Shown in pieces: positions 6,615 to 14,112 of a DNA stretch of 28,652 bases; the first letter of the stretch is position 1, and every line of letters starts with the position of its first letter. The notes beneath the pieces are model-generated. The model was not told where the DNA came from. It saw only the letters and a program-made list of their open reading frames with translations, and did no database searches. The translations under genes and the position numbers were made by a program. This stretch comes from 66-474 sp036279975 (GTDB taxonomy: Bacteria > Pseudomonadota > Gammaproteobacteria > Xanthomonadales > Rhodanobacteraceae): NCBI GenBank assembly GCA_036279975.1, contig DASURP010000110.1, positions 1 to 28,652 on the forward strand, read 5' to 3'.

Positions 6615-6890
6615 ATGGACACCAAGATCGAGGATTCGGAACAAACCGAACGCGTACTCGCGCGACTGGCGCGGCTGCGGCACAGCGGCGAGCCGTCCGC
6701 GCAGGACGCGTTGGAAAACCTGAAACCGTGCTGGTTGGGCCTGGATGCGTGGGATGTATTGCTCGAGGAACTCGAGAACCAGCACTACCGGGAGCGCCGC
6801 GTCCAGCCGGTGGATCCGGCGACGCGGCTGCCGGGCGGCCCGCATGCCCCGCAACGGCCGCGCGCGCACTTGGCGGCAATCAAGCCCTGA
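6615..6890 (+). CDS. Hypothetical protein, 91 residues
   Basis: A small, charged, soluble product with a helical N-terminal half (EDSEQTERVLARLARLRH), a LEELENQHYRERRV segment and a proline-rich tail. There are no signal peptide, membrane segment or recognised motif. The ATG at 6615 is preceded by AGGCAGG, a weak ribosome-binding site; an in-frame ATG at 6579 would add 12 residues. It stands alone after the terminator. The tryptophan and acidic content look protein-like, but this could still be a chance frame in GC-rich DNA. Confidence 0.4.
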   Translation: MDTKIEDSEQTERVLARLARLRHSGEPSAQDALENLKPCWLGLDAWDVLLEELENQHYRERRVQPVDPATRLPGGPHAPQRPRAHLAAIKP

Positions 6891-7010
6891 AGTCCCGCCA
6901 GGGCATCGAGCCACGCAGATCACATCCGCGCCCAACCGCGGCATCCGTCCGCGGCGAACCCGCGCGGTCGAATTTCGGGAGCGTGCAGGCGGCGCCCCGC
7001 ATCGCGCACA

Positions 7011-7187
7011 TCATCGGTCGGCTGGTTCGCGGTCCAGCTTCCATTCCTCGAAGCCGGTGATCCCGCATTCCATGCACGGAACCTCGCCGATGTAAGCGCG
7101 CAGTTCGTCGAGTTCGGCGCGCAACGCCGCGACCTCCGCACGCAGCGCCGCGACTTCCGCGCGCAATGCCGCGTTGTCCTCGCCCAC
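7011..7187 (-). CDS. Small coiled-coil protein with CxxC tail
   Basis: A 58-residue product. The GTG at 7187 is chosen because GGAGGT lies five bases upstream, the strongest ribosome-binding site in this part of the window. The N-terminal half is a perfect heptad repeat (AALRAEV twice, then AALRAEL and DELRAYI), a short parallel-coiled-coil design encoded by nearly repeated 21-base units. The C-terminal part, PCMECGITGFEEW, holds one CxxC pair, possibly a metal site when dimerised. Function is unknown. It is divergent from the fructosamine-kinase gene with a 70-base gap. Confidence 0.6.
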   Translation of the reverse strand: MGEDNAALRAEVAALRAEVAALRAELDELRAYIGEVPCMECGITGFEEWKLDREPADR

Positions 7188-7257
7188 GTCTACCTCCGCA
7201 AGATCGCACGATCCGGTTGCCCTACGATAGCGCAATGCGGCAATCGGCAAGCCGACC

Positions 7258-8010
7258 ATGAGCAACCGCGACGCGCGCGGCGCATACGTCAAACGCCGCG
7301 ACACTGCGCCGGCGGGGTTTTTCGAGGCCGAGGCGCGCGGCTTGGCAGCGTTGCGCGACGCCCGGGCGCTGCGCGTTCCCGCGGTTTTCGAAGTCGACCG
7401 TCACCACATCGTGCTCGAGGATCTGGGCCACGGCGTCCGCGCGGCCGACTACTGGCAGCGCGCAGGTGCGGGCCTTGCCGTACAGCACCACGTCACCGGT
7501 GTGCGCTTCGGGTTCACGCACGATGGTTTCTGCGGTGACGCGCCGCAAGCCAACACGCCCGACGCCGATGGCTGGCGCTTCTTCGCCGAGCGCCGCCTGC
7601 TGCCGCAAACGCGCCAGGCCCGCGATCGCGGCCTGATCGAAGCAGGGGACGCCGCGTCCGTCGAAACCCTGTGCGCGGGCCTGCGCGAGCGTATCCCCGC
7701 GCTGCCGGCGGTGCTGCTGCACGGCGACCTCTGGTCCGGCAACCTGCAGGTATGCGGTGACGGTTCGCCGGCCCTGATCGACGCGGGCGCGGTGCACTAC
7801 GGCTGGGCGGAAGCCGAGCTCGCGATGTTGACCCTGTTCGGTTCCCCGCCTGCGGCATTCTTCGACGCCTACATGGAGCACGCGCCATTGCGCCGCGACT
7901 GGCACACGCGCGCGCCTGTGTACAACCTCTACCACCTGCTTAACCACGTCAATCTGTTCGGCACGTGTTACGTCGCGCAACTGCGGGCAGCGCTTGCCGG
8001 TTGCGCCTAA
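7258..8010 (+). CDS. Fructosamine kinase family protein, N-terminally short
   Basis: A 250-residue member of the fructosamine/ketosamine-3-kinase family, which phosphorylates sugar-amine adducts on proteins so they can be removed. Recognisable are the lysine region GAYVKRRD (K12), FFEAEARGLAAL, PQANTPDADGW-FF-ERRLLPQ, the catalytic loop LLHGDLWSGN (H155-N162), LIDAGAVHYG (D175), and the C-terminal PVYNLYHLLNHVNLFG. Family members are usually about 285-290 residues; the missing 35-40 residues are the N-terminal nucleotide-binding strand and glycine loop, and an in-frame TAG about 33 bases upstream rules out an extension. The usual GDREADLAM segment reads GWAEAELAM here. The protein may be altered or inactive. 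Confidence 0.8.
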   Translation: MSNRDARGAYVKRRDTAPAGFFEAEARGLAALRDARALRVPAVFEVDRHHIVLEDLGHGVRAADYWQRAGAGLAVQHHVTGVRFGFTHDGFCGDAPQANTPDADGWRFFAERRLLPQTRQARDRGLIEAGDAASVETLCAGLRERIPALPAVLLHGDLWSGNLQVCGDGSPALIDAGAVHYGWAEAELAMLTLFGSPPAAFFDAYMEHAPLRRDWHTRAPVYNLYHLLNHVNLFGTCYVAQLRAALAGCA

Positions 8011-8108
8011 GCGGTGGTCATCGGCCTGCAATGGCCATCGATCCCCCGTACTGCGCGCGCTTGCCACGCCCCGTCCTACGCCCGAAGAGCGTAATCGCCG
8101 CCCCCGTC

Positions 8109-10034
8109 CTACAGGTCACGCGCCACGCGGAACCCGACCCGCCCGCTGCGCGAATCGGCCGCAGCGCCCATCCGGAACGCCGAGCGATCCTGGTCCGGTG
8201 CGCTACCCCAGGAACCGCCGCGGATCACGCGCTCGTCGCAACCCGGATTGACCCAGGCGCTGCCGTCGGTCGGCGCGCGGACGTAATTCTCGTGCCAGCA
8301 ATCGGCGACCCACTCGGATACGTTGCCGCCGATGTCGTACAGGCCGAACGGGTTGGGCAGGAAACTCATCACCGGCGCCGGACCCCAATAGCCGTCGCTG
8401 TAGTTCTTGAACGCGTTGGCCCAGCTGCGGCGCGCGGGCGAACGATCGCCGGCGCCGGTGAGGTTCTCGACCTTGCGTCCTGGCGTGCCGCTGCCCCACC
8501 AATAAGGTGTCGTGCTGCCGGCGCGCTCGGCATATTCGTACTCGGCCTCGGTCGGCAGCCGGTAGGACTCGCCGGTATGCTTGGCAAGCCATGCGACGTA
8601 CGCATGCGCGTCGTTCCAGGACACGTTGACCACCGGATCGTCGTCCCTGGCGCGCTGGCCGGCGTAATTGTCCTGCCAGCCTGCGCCCGCACGCGTCTGC
8701 ATCCGCCCGTTGCTCTCGTCGTACACCGAGGCACCACCGAGCCGTTCGGAATCCGGGACGTACCCGGATGCGCGCACGAACGCACGGAATTCGCCGACCG
8801 TCACTTCGGCGCGCCCCAGCGCAAAGCCCTTTGCGATCGCGACTTCGTGCTGCGGCTGCTCGGCACTGGTCTGCGCGCGGCTGCGTTGCGGCGAACCCAT
8901 CAGGAAACTGCCGCGTGGCATCACCACCATGGCCGGCGCCTGGCCCACGATGTCCAGGAAGTGGTCGGAAAACACCTGCCCGGGGTGGTAGCTGGCGTAC
9001 TCGCGGGAATTCTGCAACCTGGCGAGGAACGCCTCGTTGTTGGCGCCCAGCGCGCCGGCCTGCTCGGCAAGCCGCTGCGCGAGATCGGGATTACCGGCAT
9101 CGAGCGCGGACTGCGCCTGCGCCAGCAGGTTGTCGGCGCGGCCACTGCGCAGCGCGGCGATGCGCGCCCGCGTGTCCGAGAGCGCCGGCGACGACGGCAG
9201 GATCGACGCGGCGTCGGCTAGCGCCGCCTCGGCCCTGGCATCCTGGTTCTGCGCGGCGGCAGTCAGCGCGCGGTCGAGCGCTGCCTGCTGCACCCGCTGC
9301 AGTCCCTGGCGCGCGACCACGTTCTCGGGATCGAGCGAGAGCACCTTGCGGTACACCGCAAGGGCATTGCCCTCGCCGGAACCTTCCAGCTTGCCTTGCT
9401 GCACCAGTTCGCTGGCCTGCTCCAGCAACGGCTGGACCTTGCCGGCGGCGTCGATGCGCGCGGCCAGCGCCGCGAGATCGCTGCGGGGGCCCGGCAATTG
9501 CGTGAGCGCAGCGAGGTTGGCGCGCGCCGCGTCGGCATCGCCAGTCGCGAGCGACTGCTGGGCATTGGCGATCAGGCGCGCGTGCAGCAGCGACACCGCC
9601 CGTTCGACGCGTGGATCATCCGGCGCTTCGTGCACCGCCTGCAGCACCAGCGCCAGCGCGCTGTCGGTGGCCGGACCGAGCAGGTTGCCCGTGCGCGCCG
9701 ATTTTTCGGCATCGGTGAGCAACTGCGCGATCTTGCCGTTGCCCGCGCGCGCACCCAACGAGCCTGCGCGGGCCCGTTCGGCAATCACCACCGCCGGCGC
9801 CAGCGAAATCGGCGGGCCGGCATTGAGCTCCGACTCGGCCGGGATCCGCGTGCGCGGCGTGGTGCCGGTCGCCACCGCCGCGCTGGTCGTCGAAGCCGGA
9901 TGCGACCTCAGCATCGCCGGTTCCACCCTGAGCGCCTCGGGGAAGAACCGGTAGACCAGCGCGAACGCCAACAACGCCACCCCGATCGCACCACCGATCG
10001 CATGTTGACGAGTGAGGGATTGCGGCTTCGGCAT
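8109..10034 (-). CDS. Membrane-anchored protein with formylglycine-generating-enzyme-like (SUMF1) domain
   Basis: A 641-residue product. One N-terminal membrane helix (about residues 12-31, GGAIGVALLAFALVYRFF) is followed by an Ala-rich helical, TPR-like region (about 90-370), then a complete sulfatase-modifying-factor fold (about 385-641): MVVMPRGSFLMGS, EVTVGEFRAFV, PVVNVSWNDAHAYVAWL, YRLPTEAEYEYAER, FGLYDIGGNVSEWVADCW, VIRGGSWGS and GRVGFRVARD. True formylglycine-generating enzymes have a cysteine pair after the RGGS segment; here it reads GSAPDQDRSAFR without cysteine, so sulfatase activation is unlikely. A binding or sensory role is more likely. The start at MPKPQSL places the helix near the N-terminus. 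It is divergent from rnd, separated by 89 bases containing an inverted repeat. Confidence 0.85.
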   Translation of the reverse strand: MPKPQSLTRQHAIGGAIGVALLAFALVYRFFPEALRVEPAMLRSHPASTTSAAVATGTTPRTRIPAESELNAGPPISLAPAVVIAERARAGSLGARAGNGKIAQLLTDAEKSARTGNLLGPATDSALALVLQAVHEAPDDPRVERAVSLLHARLIANAQQSLATGDADAARANLAALTQLPGPRSDLAALAARIDAAGKVQPLLEQASELVQQGKLEGSGEGNALAVYRKVLSLDPENVVARQGLQRVQQAALDRALTAAAQNQDARAEAALADAASILPSSPALSDTRARIAALRSGRADNLLAQAQSALDAGNPDLAQRLAEQAGALGANNEAFLARLQNSREYASYHPGQVFSDHFLDIVGQAPAMVVMPRGSFLMGSPQRSRAQTSAEQPQHEVAIAKGFALGRAEVTVGEFRAFVRASGYVPDSERLGGASVYDESNGRMQTRAGAGWQDNYAGQRARDDDPVVNVSWNDAHAYVAWLAKHTGESYRLPTEAEYEYAERAGSTTPYWWGSGTPGRKVENLTGAGDRSPARRSWANAFKNYSDGYWGPAPVMSFLPNPFGLYDIGGNVSEWVADCWHENYVRAPTDGSAWVNPGCDERVIRGGSWGSAPDQDRSAFRMGAAADSRSGRVGFRVARDL

Positions 10035-10055
10035 GCGTAAGCGACGGCTGGCTGT

Positions 10056-10076
10056 TATCGTGTGCGGTTCACGATA
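10056..10076. promoter_or_regulatory. Inverted repeat in the divergent rnd / SUMF1-like promoter region
   Basis: TATCGTG (10056-10062) and CACGATA (10070-10076) are perfect 7-bp arms around a 7-base spacer, centred between two divergent genes 89 bases apart. Each arm contains a TATCGT that could act as a -10 on opposite strands, so this may be paired divergent -10 elements or an operator. I see no matching -35 with good spacing. Confidence 0.35.
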
Positions 10077-10123
10077 GCAAACCGATGCGTAATGGAACAC
10101 CAATCAAGGGACGCCCGCCAGCC

Positions 10124-11200
10124 ATGAACCCCGTCTGGATCGACCATCCGGGCGCCCTGACACCCGCAACCGACCACGTGGTGATCGGCCTCGACACCGA
10201 ATTCATCCGGCGCAGCACTTTCCACCCGAAGCTGGCGCTGGCGCAGGCGGCACAAGGCGGCACATGCTGGCTGATCGACCCGACGGCCTACGATGCCGGC
10301 GCCGACCTGCGGCGGCTCGTCGCCGGGCGCGTGTGCGTGATGCACAGCGCCGGCGAGGACATGGAAGCACTCGCGCCGGCGCTGGGCGACGTGCCGCTGG
10401 ACTTGTTCGATACCCAGATCGCCGCGGCGCTGTGCGGCATGGGCCCGGGCCTCAGTTACCAGAAACTGGTCGCGACGCTGCTCGGGATCGACATCCCCAA
10501 GGACGAGACCCGCTCCGACTGGATGCAGCGCCCATTGACGCCGGGCCAGCTCGATTACGCAGCGCAGGACGTCACGCACCTCGCGGCCCTGCACGAACGC
10601 CTGTCGGACGAACTGCAGCGGCGCGGACGCAGCCAGTGGCTGGCCGAAGACTGTGCGCGATTGACGCAACGCCAGCGCGACGGGTTCGACCCGCAACCCC
10701 AGCGCGGCTTCCCCGCTGCGGCGGATTGGCCGCCCGCGGAACAGGCAAGGCTGCAGCGGGTGCTGCTCTGGCGCGAAGCGACCGCGCGCAGCATCGATCG
10801 CCCACGGCCGTGGATCCTGGACGATGCACATGCGCTGGCGCTGGCGCAGCAGCCCCCGGCAACCGCCGGCGAATTGTTCGAACGCGTCAAGGGCCAGCGG
10901 GCCCTGCGCGGACCGCAGCGCGCCGAACTGTTCGCCCTGCTGCAGGCGGCGGCGACGCCCGCGGAACTGGAAAACCTGGCGCCCATCCCGGCCAGCCCGA
11001 AGGGCGAGGCCAAACGCGCCGTGGACGCGATGCGCGAAGTGGTGAAAACCACGGCGGAAAGGCTCGACCTGCCCGCGGGGCTGCTGTGTCCGCGCCGGCT
11101 GATCGAGGAGTTCGTGACGACCCGCACCTGGCCCGCGGCGTTGCAGGGCTGGCGGGCAAGCCTGCTGGAAACCGGGCTGACCAGGCTGCTGCCCGGCTGA
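10124..11200 (+). CDS. rnd: Ribonuclease D
   Basis: A 358-residue cytoplasmic 3'-5' exoribonuclease that trims tRNA 3' ends (E. coli enzyme 375 residues). The DEDDy nuclease domain spans about residues 1-165: Exo I VIGLDTEFIRR (D24, E26), Exo II MHSAGEDMEAL, Exo III LDYAAQDVTHL with the tyrosine of the DEDDy class. Two helical HRDC-type domains follow (about 205-280 and 285-358). The start MNPVWIDHP is preferred over an in-frame ATG at 10085 because it fits the family N-terminus. The nearby tRNA-Ala downstream is a plausible substrate but not evidence of coupling. Confidence 0.93.
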   Translation: MNPVWIDHPGALTPATDHVVIGLDTEFIRRSTFHPKLALAQAAQGGTCWLIDPTAYDAGADLRRLVAGRVCVMHSAGEDMEALAPALGDVPLDLFDTQIAAALCGMGPGLSYQKLVATLLGIDIPKDETRSDWMQRPLTPGQLDYAAQDVTHLAALHERLSDELQRRGRSQWLAEDCARLTQRQRDGFDPQPQRGFPAAADWPPAEQARLQRVLLWREATARSIDRPRPWILDDAHALALAQQPPATAGELFERVKGQRALRGPQRAELFALLQAAATPAELENLAPIPASPKGEAKRAVDAMREVVKTTAERLDLPAGLLCPRRLIEEFVTTRTWPAALQGWRASLLETGLTRLLPG

Positions 11201-11211
11201 CCCCGTTGCGC

Positions 11212-11240
11212 TTGGCGCAAGACTGCATACCGGCTACCAT
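11212..11240 (+). promoter_or_regulatory. Putative tRNA-Ala promoter
   Basis: TTGGCG (11212-11217) and TACCAT (11235-11240) are separated by 17 bases, each with four of six consensus matches, and followed by the GC-rich ACGCGG. Transcription would begin about 70 bases before the tRNA at 11316. The -35 hexamer resembles those proposed for tRNA-Leu (TTGGCT) and cysteine dioxygenase (TTGGCC). Confidence 0.4.
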
Positions 11241-11315
11241 ACGCGGCTCGCTGGCGCGCAATGCACCGGCAGTGGCGCCGCCCGCGGTTCGGCCGGCACG
11301 CCTGAAAATCCACGT

Positions 11316-11391
11316 GGGGCGGTAGCTCAGCTGGGAGAGCGCTGCGTTCGCAATGCAGAGGTCGAGGGTTCGATCCCCTTCCGCTCCACCA
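11316..11391 (+). tRNA. tRNA-Ala (anticodon CGC)
   Basis: A 76-base tRNA with acceptor GGGGCGG paired to CCGCTCC (one G-U), D arm TAGCTCAGCTGGGAGAGC, anticodon stem-loop CTGCG-TTCGCAA-TGCAG giving CGC, T arm GAGGGTTCGATCCCCTT, discriminator A and encoded CCA (11389-11391). It reads GCG codons. Confidence 0.97.
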
Positions 11392-11544
11392 ATCCGGCAG
11401 CCCGGTAGTCCCGGGAGCGTTCCACCATGACGGCTTGCCCCGTAGCGGTCCAGGTCATGCGCGAATCCGCGCGCATGCACGGTGGCGTCGCGAAACCGTG
11501 AATGGTGCACGTTCTGCCGCGACGCAAAGGCGCACGCTGCGCCC

Positions 11545-11883
11545 ATGCGCATGCGGACCGCAATCGTCGTCCTGGGGTTGCTCACCGGACTGGCTGCGCC
11601 GCTGTGCCTGCATGCGGGCGAGGCGCGCAGTGCGCTCATGCTTTCGGTCACGATCCTGCCAAGCTGCATCGTGACCGACGACGCCACGCGCGAAACCGTC
11701 CGTGCGCGCTGCAACTTCCCCCGGCCCTACCGCATCGACTGGCGCCAATCGCGCACCATCGGCCCCGCCGAATTGCCGCCGCCGGTGACCTGCCCCCGCG
11801 ACGCCGCGACGACGGCGCCGGGGCACGTGCCGCCGGCATGCGGCGTACCCACCGTCCTGCGCGTGAAGGTCATTTATTTCTGA
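11545..11883 (+). CDS. Small secreted protein of unknown function
   Basis: A 112-residue product beginning MRMRTAIVVLGLLTGLAAP, a good signal peptide with likely cleavage after LHAGEA or nearby. The mature part contains four cysteines (ILPSCIV, RARCNFP, VTCPRD, PACGVP), so two disulfides are possible, and ends in an alternating hydrophobic strand with terminal Phe (VLRVKVIYF). The LSVTILPSC opening vaguely recalls spore-coat-U/Csu-type pilin domains, but the length is short and I do not assign it. ATG 11551 is an alternative start; no clear ribosome-binding site is visible. It is convergent with ispA. Confidence 0.5.
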   Translation: MRMRTAIVVLGLLTGLAAPLCLHAGEARSALMLSVTILPSCIVTDDATRETVRARCNFPRPYRIDWRQSRTIGPAELPPPVTCPRDAATTAPGHVPPACGVPTVLRVKVIYF

Positions 11884-11910
11884 CGCCGCCAAGCCACCGC
11901 AACGGCCGGC

Positions 11911-12795
11911 TCAGCGATCGCGGTGGACGATGTAGCGCGCCATCCAGCGCAGCGGTTCGGCCGCGTCACCGAAGGGCGCCAGCGCATCCAGTGCATCGTC
12001 GTAAAGCGCGTCGGCACGGCGCTTGGCACTGTCCAGGCCCAGCAAGGCCGGATAGGTGGCCTTGCCGCGCGCGGCGTCGGCGCCCTGGGTCTTGCCGGTC
12101 AAGGCCTGGTCGCCCTCGACGTCCAGCACGTCGTCCTTGATCTGGAACGCCAGCCCCACGTTTGCGGCGAAGCGGTCCAGCGCCGTGCGTGAGGCCTGCG
12201 GCAGGCCGGGCACCGCGCAACACGGCATCAGGACCGCGGCGCGGATGAGCTGGCCGGTCTTGTCGCGATCCAGCGCTTCGAGGTCGTCCGCGGCCAGCTG
12301 CTTGCCCTCGGATTCCAGGTCCACGGCCTGGCCCCCGGTCATGCCAAGCGAACCGGCCGCCGCCGCCAGGATCGCGATCATGCCGAGGCGTTCGCCGGCG
12401 TCGTGGCTGCCATCACCCGCGAGGATTCCGAACGCGCGTGTCTGCAGGGCATCACCCGCCAGGATCGCGGTGGCCACGCCGAACGCCGCGTGGGTCGAGG
12501 GCCTGCCCCGGCGCAACGCATCGTCGTCCATGGCCGGCAGGTCGTCGTGCACCAGTGAAAAGACGTGTATGCATTCGACCGCACAGGCGGCATCATCCAG
12601 TCGCCCGGGCGCGACGCCCAACACCTCGCCGCTCGCATAGCACAGCAACGGCCGGATACGCTTGCCGCCATCCAGCGCCGCGTAGCGCATGGCCGCGTGC
12701 AGCGATGCAGGGCGCACGTCGGCGGCGGGCAGCCGTGCAGCCAGCGCCTGTTCGACCCGTGCGAGGTAACCGGCGACGCGATCGGCAAAGGCCAT
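11911..12795 (-). CDS. ispA: Farnesyl diphosphate synthase
   Basis: A 294-residue polyprenyl synthase that condenses DMAPP with two IPP to farnesyl diphosphate. The first aspartate-rich motif is HDDLPAMDDD (D84, D85, D90), with the two-residue insertion typical of bacterial short-chain enzymes; the second is FQIKDDVLDVEGD. GGKRIRP and KTGQLIRAAV are also present. The start MAFADRVAGYL fits the family length; an upstream in-frame start would add 12 basic residues. It is transcribed away from the squalene synthase gene with a 163-base shared upstream region, so the FPP-making and FPP-using genes may be co-regulated. Product length (C15) is inferred from motif type and context. Confidence 0.92.
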   Translation of the reverse strand: MAFADRVAGYLARVEQALAARLPAADVRPASLHAAMRYAALDGGKRIRPLLCYASGEVLGVAPGRLDDAACAVECIHVFSLVHDDLPAMDDDALRRGRPSTHAAFGVATAILAGDALQTRAFGILAGDGSHDAGERLGMIAILAAAAGSLGMTGGQAVDLESEGKQLAADDLEALDRDKTGQLIRAAVLMPCCAVPGLPQASRTALDRFAANVGLAFQIKDDVLDVEGDQALTGKTQGADAARGKATYPALLGLDSAKRRADALYDDALDALAPFGDAAEPLRWMARYIVHRDR

Positions 12796-12958
12796 TGGAC
12801 GGCTCCGTGTCTGGCGGCGGGCGCCGCGCATCGCCGCGAGCCTAGCGAGACCCCGGCACGCCTGTCAAAGCGATCCCCGCGCGACTTCCACCTCGTCTTC
12901 ACGCACAATGGATAGGATCATGGGGACGGTCGGAAACGCGCCGAAGGAGACCAGCAGG

Positions 12959-14095
12959 ATGTTTGCCCAAACTGCCGCCCGTGCGTCGCGACGTGGTGCC
13001 GAAGCCTATCAGGAACGCATCCTGCCCGCGGTGTCGCGCACCTTCGCGCTGACGATCCCGCAACTGGACACGCGCCTGCGCACGGTGATCGCCAATGCGT
13101 ACCTGCTGTGCCGGATCGCGGACACCATCGAGGATGAACGGGCCTTGCCGGGCGACGTGAAACAACAGTTCCACGACCGTTTCACCCGGGTGGTCGGATC
13201 GACCGAGGATCCGGCCTCGTTCGCGCGCGACCTTGCGCCGCTGCTGCACGGCAATACGCTGGCGGCCGAGCGCGACCTGGTCGCGCACACGCCGGCCATC
13301 ATCGAGGTCACCGACAGTTTCAACCTGGCCCAGCGCGAAGCGCTGGCGCGCTGCATCCGCACGATGTGCACCGGCATGCCCAGCTTCGAGCGCGACGCCA
13401 GCCCCGCCGGCCTGGCCAACATGCGCGAGATGGACCGCTACTGCTATTACGTCGCGGGCATCGTCGGGCAGACCCTCACCGACCTGTTTTGCGACTACTC
13501 GCCGCGGATCGCGGAACAGCGCGAAGCGATGTCGGCGCTGGACGTGTCGTTCGGCCAGGGCCTGCAGATGACCAACATCCTCAAGGACTTCTGGGAAGAC
13601 CGCGACCGCGGCGTGTGCTGGCTGCCGAACGACCTGTTCGCACGCGTGGGCGTGGACCTCGAGGACCTCCGCCGCAACAACGTTCCCGCCGCGTTCGGCA
13701 AGGCTTACGCACAACTGATCGGGGTTGCGCACAGCCACCTTCGCAACGCGCTGGATTACACGCTGTTGATTCCCGAGAAGGAAGTCGGCATCCGCCGCTT
13801 CTGCCTGATCGCGCTGGGACTCGCGATGCGCACGCTGGCATCGATCCTGGCCAAGCCCGACTTCACGGCGGGCGCGCAGGTGAAGGTGTCGCGGCAGGTG
13901 GTCAACAAGATCGTGATCGTCACCCACCTGTTCGCCGGCTACAGCCGCGTGCTGCAGCGCTGGTTCACGCGGATGGCCGAGGGCCTGCCGTTGCAGGCGC
14001 TGGCCTCGGACTGGGGCGGGTTGTTGCCGGACCCGCAGGCGGCGTGGCCGCGCAGCGACAGCTGCGGCCCCGCGCACGCCTTCACCTTCAAGTAG
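12959..14095 (+). CDS. Squalene synthase (single-enzyme type)
   Basis: A 378-residue trans-isoprenyl diphosphate synthase that would join two FPP head-to-head, via presqualene diphosphate, and reduce to squalene. Motifs are SRTFALTIPQL, CRIADTIEDE (DxxxD at D55-D59), DRYCYYVAGIVGQTLTDLF, and GLQMTNILKDFWEDRDRG (second aspartate motif) followed by CWLPNDLF. The YVAGIVG and LTDLF segments and the length match squalene synthase of the Sqs type better than the shorter HpnC or HpnD. ATG 12959 is chosen over in-frame ATGs at 12908 and 12920 because AAGGAGA lies nine bases upstream. No obvious C-terminal membrane anchor is seen. It leads the hopanoid operon, 17 bases before shc. Confidence 0.88.
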   Translation: MFAQTAARASRRGAEAYQERILPAVSRTFALTIPQLDTRLRTVIANAYLLCRIADTIEDERALPGDVKQQFHDRFTRVVGSTEDPASFARDLAPLLHGNTLAAERDLVAHTPAIIEVTDSFNLAQREALARCIRTMCTGMPSFERDASPAGLANMREMDRYCYYVAGIVGQTLTDLFCDYSPRIAEQREAMSALDVSFGQGLQMTNILKDFWEDRDRGVCWLPNDLFARVGVDLEDLRRNNVPAAFGKAYAQLIGVAHSHLRNALDYTLLIPEKEVGIRRFCLIALGLAMRTLASILAKPDFTAGAQVKVSRQVVNKIVIVTHLFAGYSRVLQRWFTRMAEGLPLQALASDWGGLLPDPQAAWPRSDSCGPAHAFTFK

Positions 14096-14112
14096 CGCCG
14101 AGCAGGCCCGCC

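Noticed and set aside
7965..9221. 418-codon plus-strand frame opposite the SUMF1-like gene
   Set aside because: It is antisense to a protein with clear domain motifs; the composition is shadow-like and no motif is recognisable.
8109..10034. Active formylglycine-generating (sulfatase-activating) enzyme
   Set aside because: The cysteine pair following the RGGS block is absent.
11206..11220. TTGCGC-TTG-GCGCAA hairpin after rnd as a terminator
   Set aside because: The stem is short with no T-run and overlaps the likely tRNA-Ala promoter.
12959..14095. Phytoene synthase or HpnD assignment
   Set aside because: The YVAGIVG and LTDLF segments, length and hopene-cyclase neighbour fit squalene synthase better, and no carotenoid genes are nearby.
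13366..14112. Possible 5' extension of squalene-hopene cyclase to 893 codons
   Set aside because: The extra part reads in another frame of the squalene synthase gene and is Arg-rich nonsense. The cyclase family N-terminus begins near 14113.
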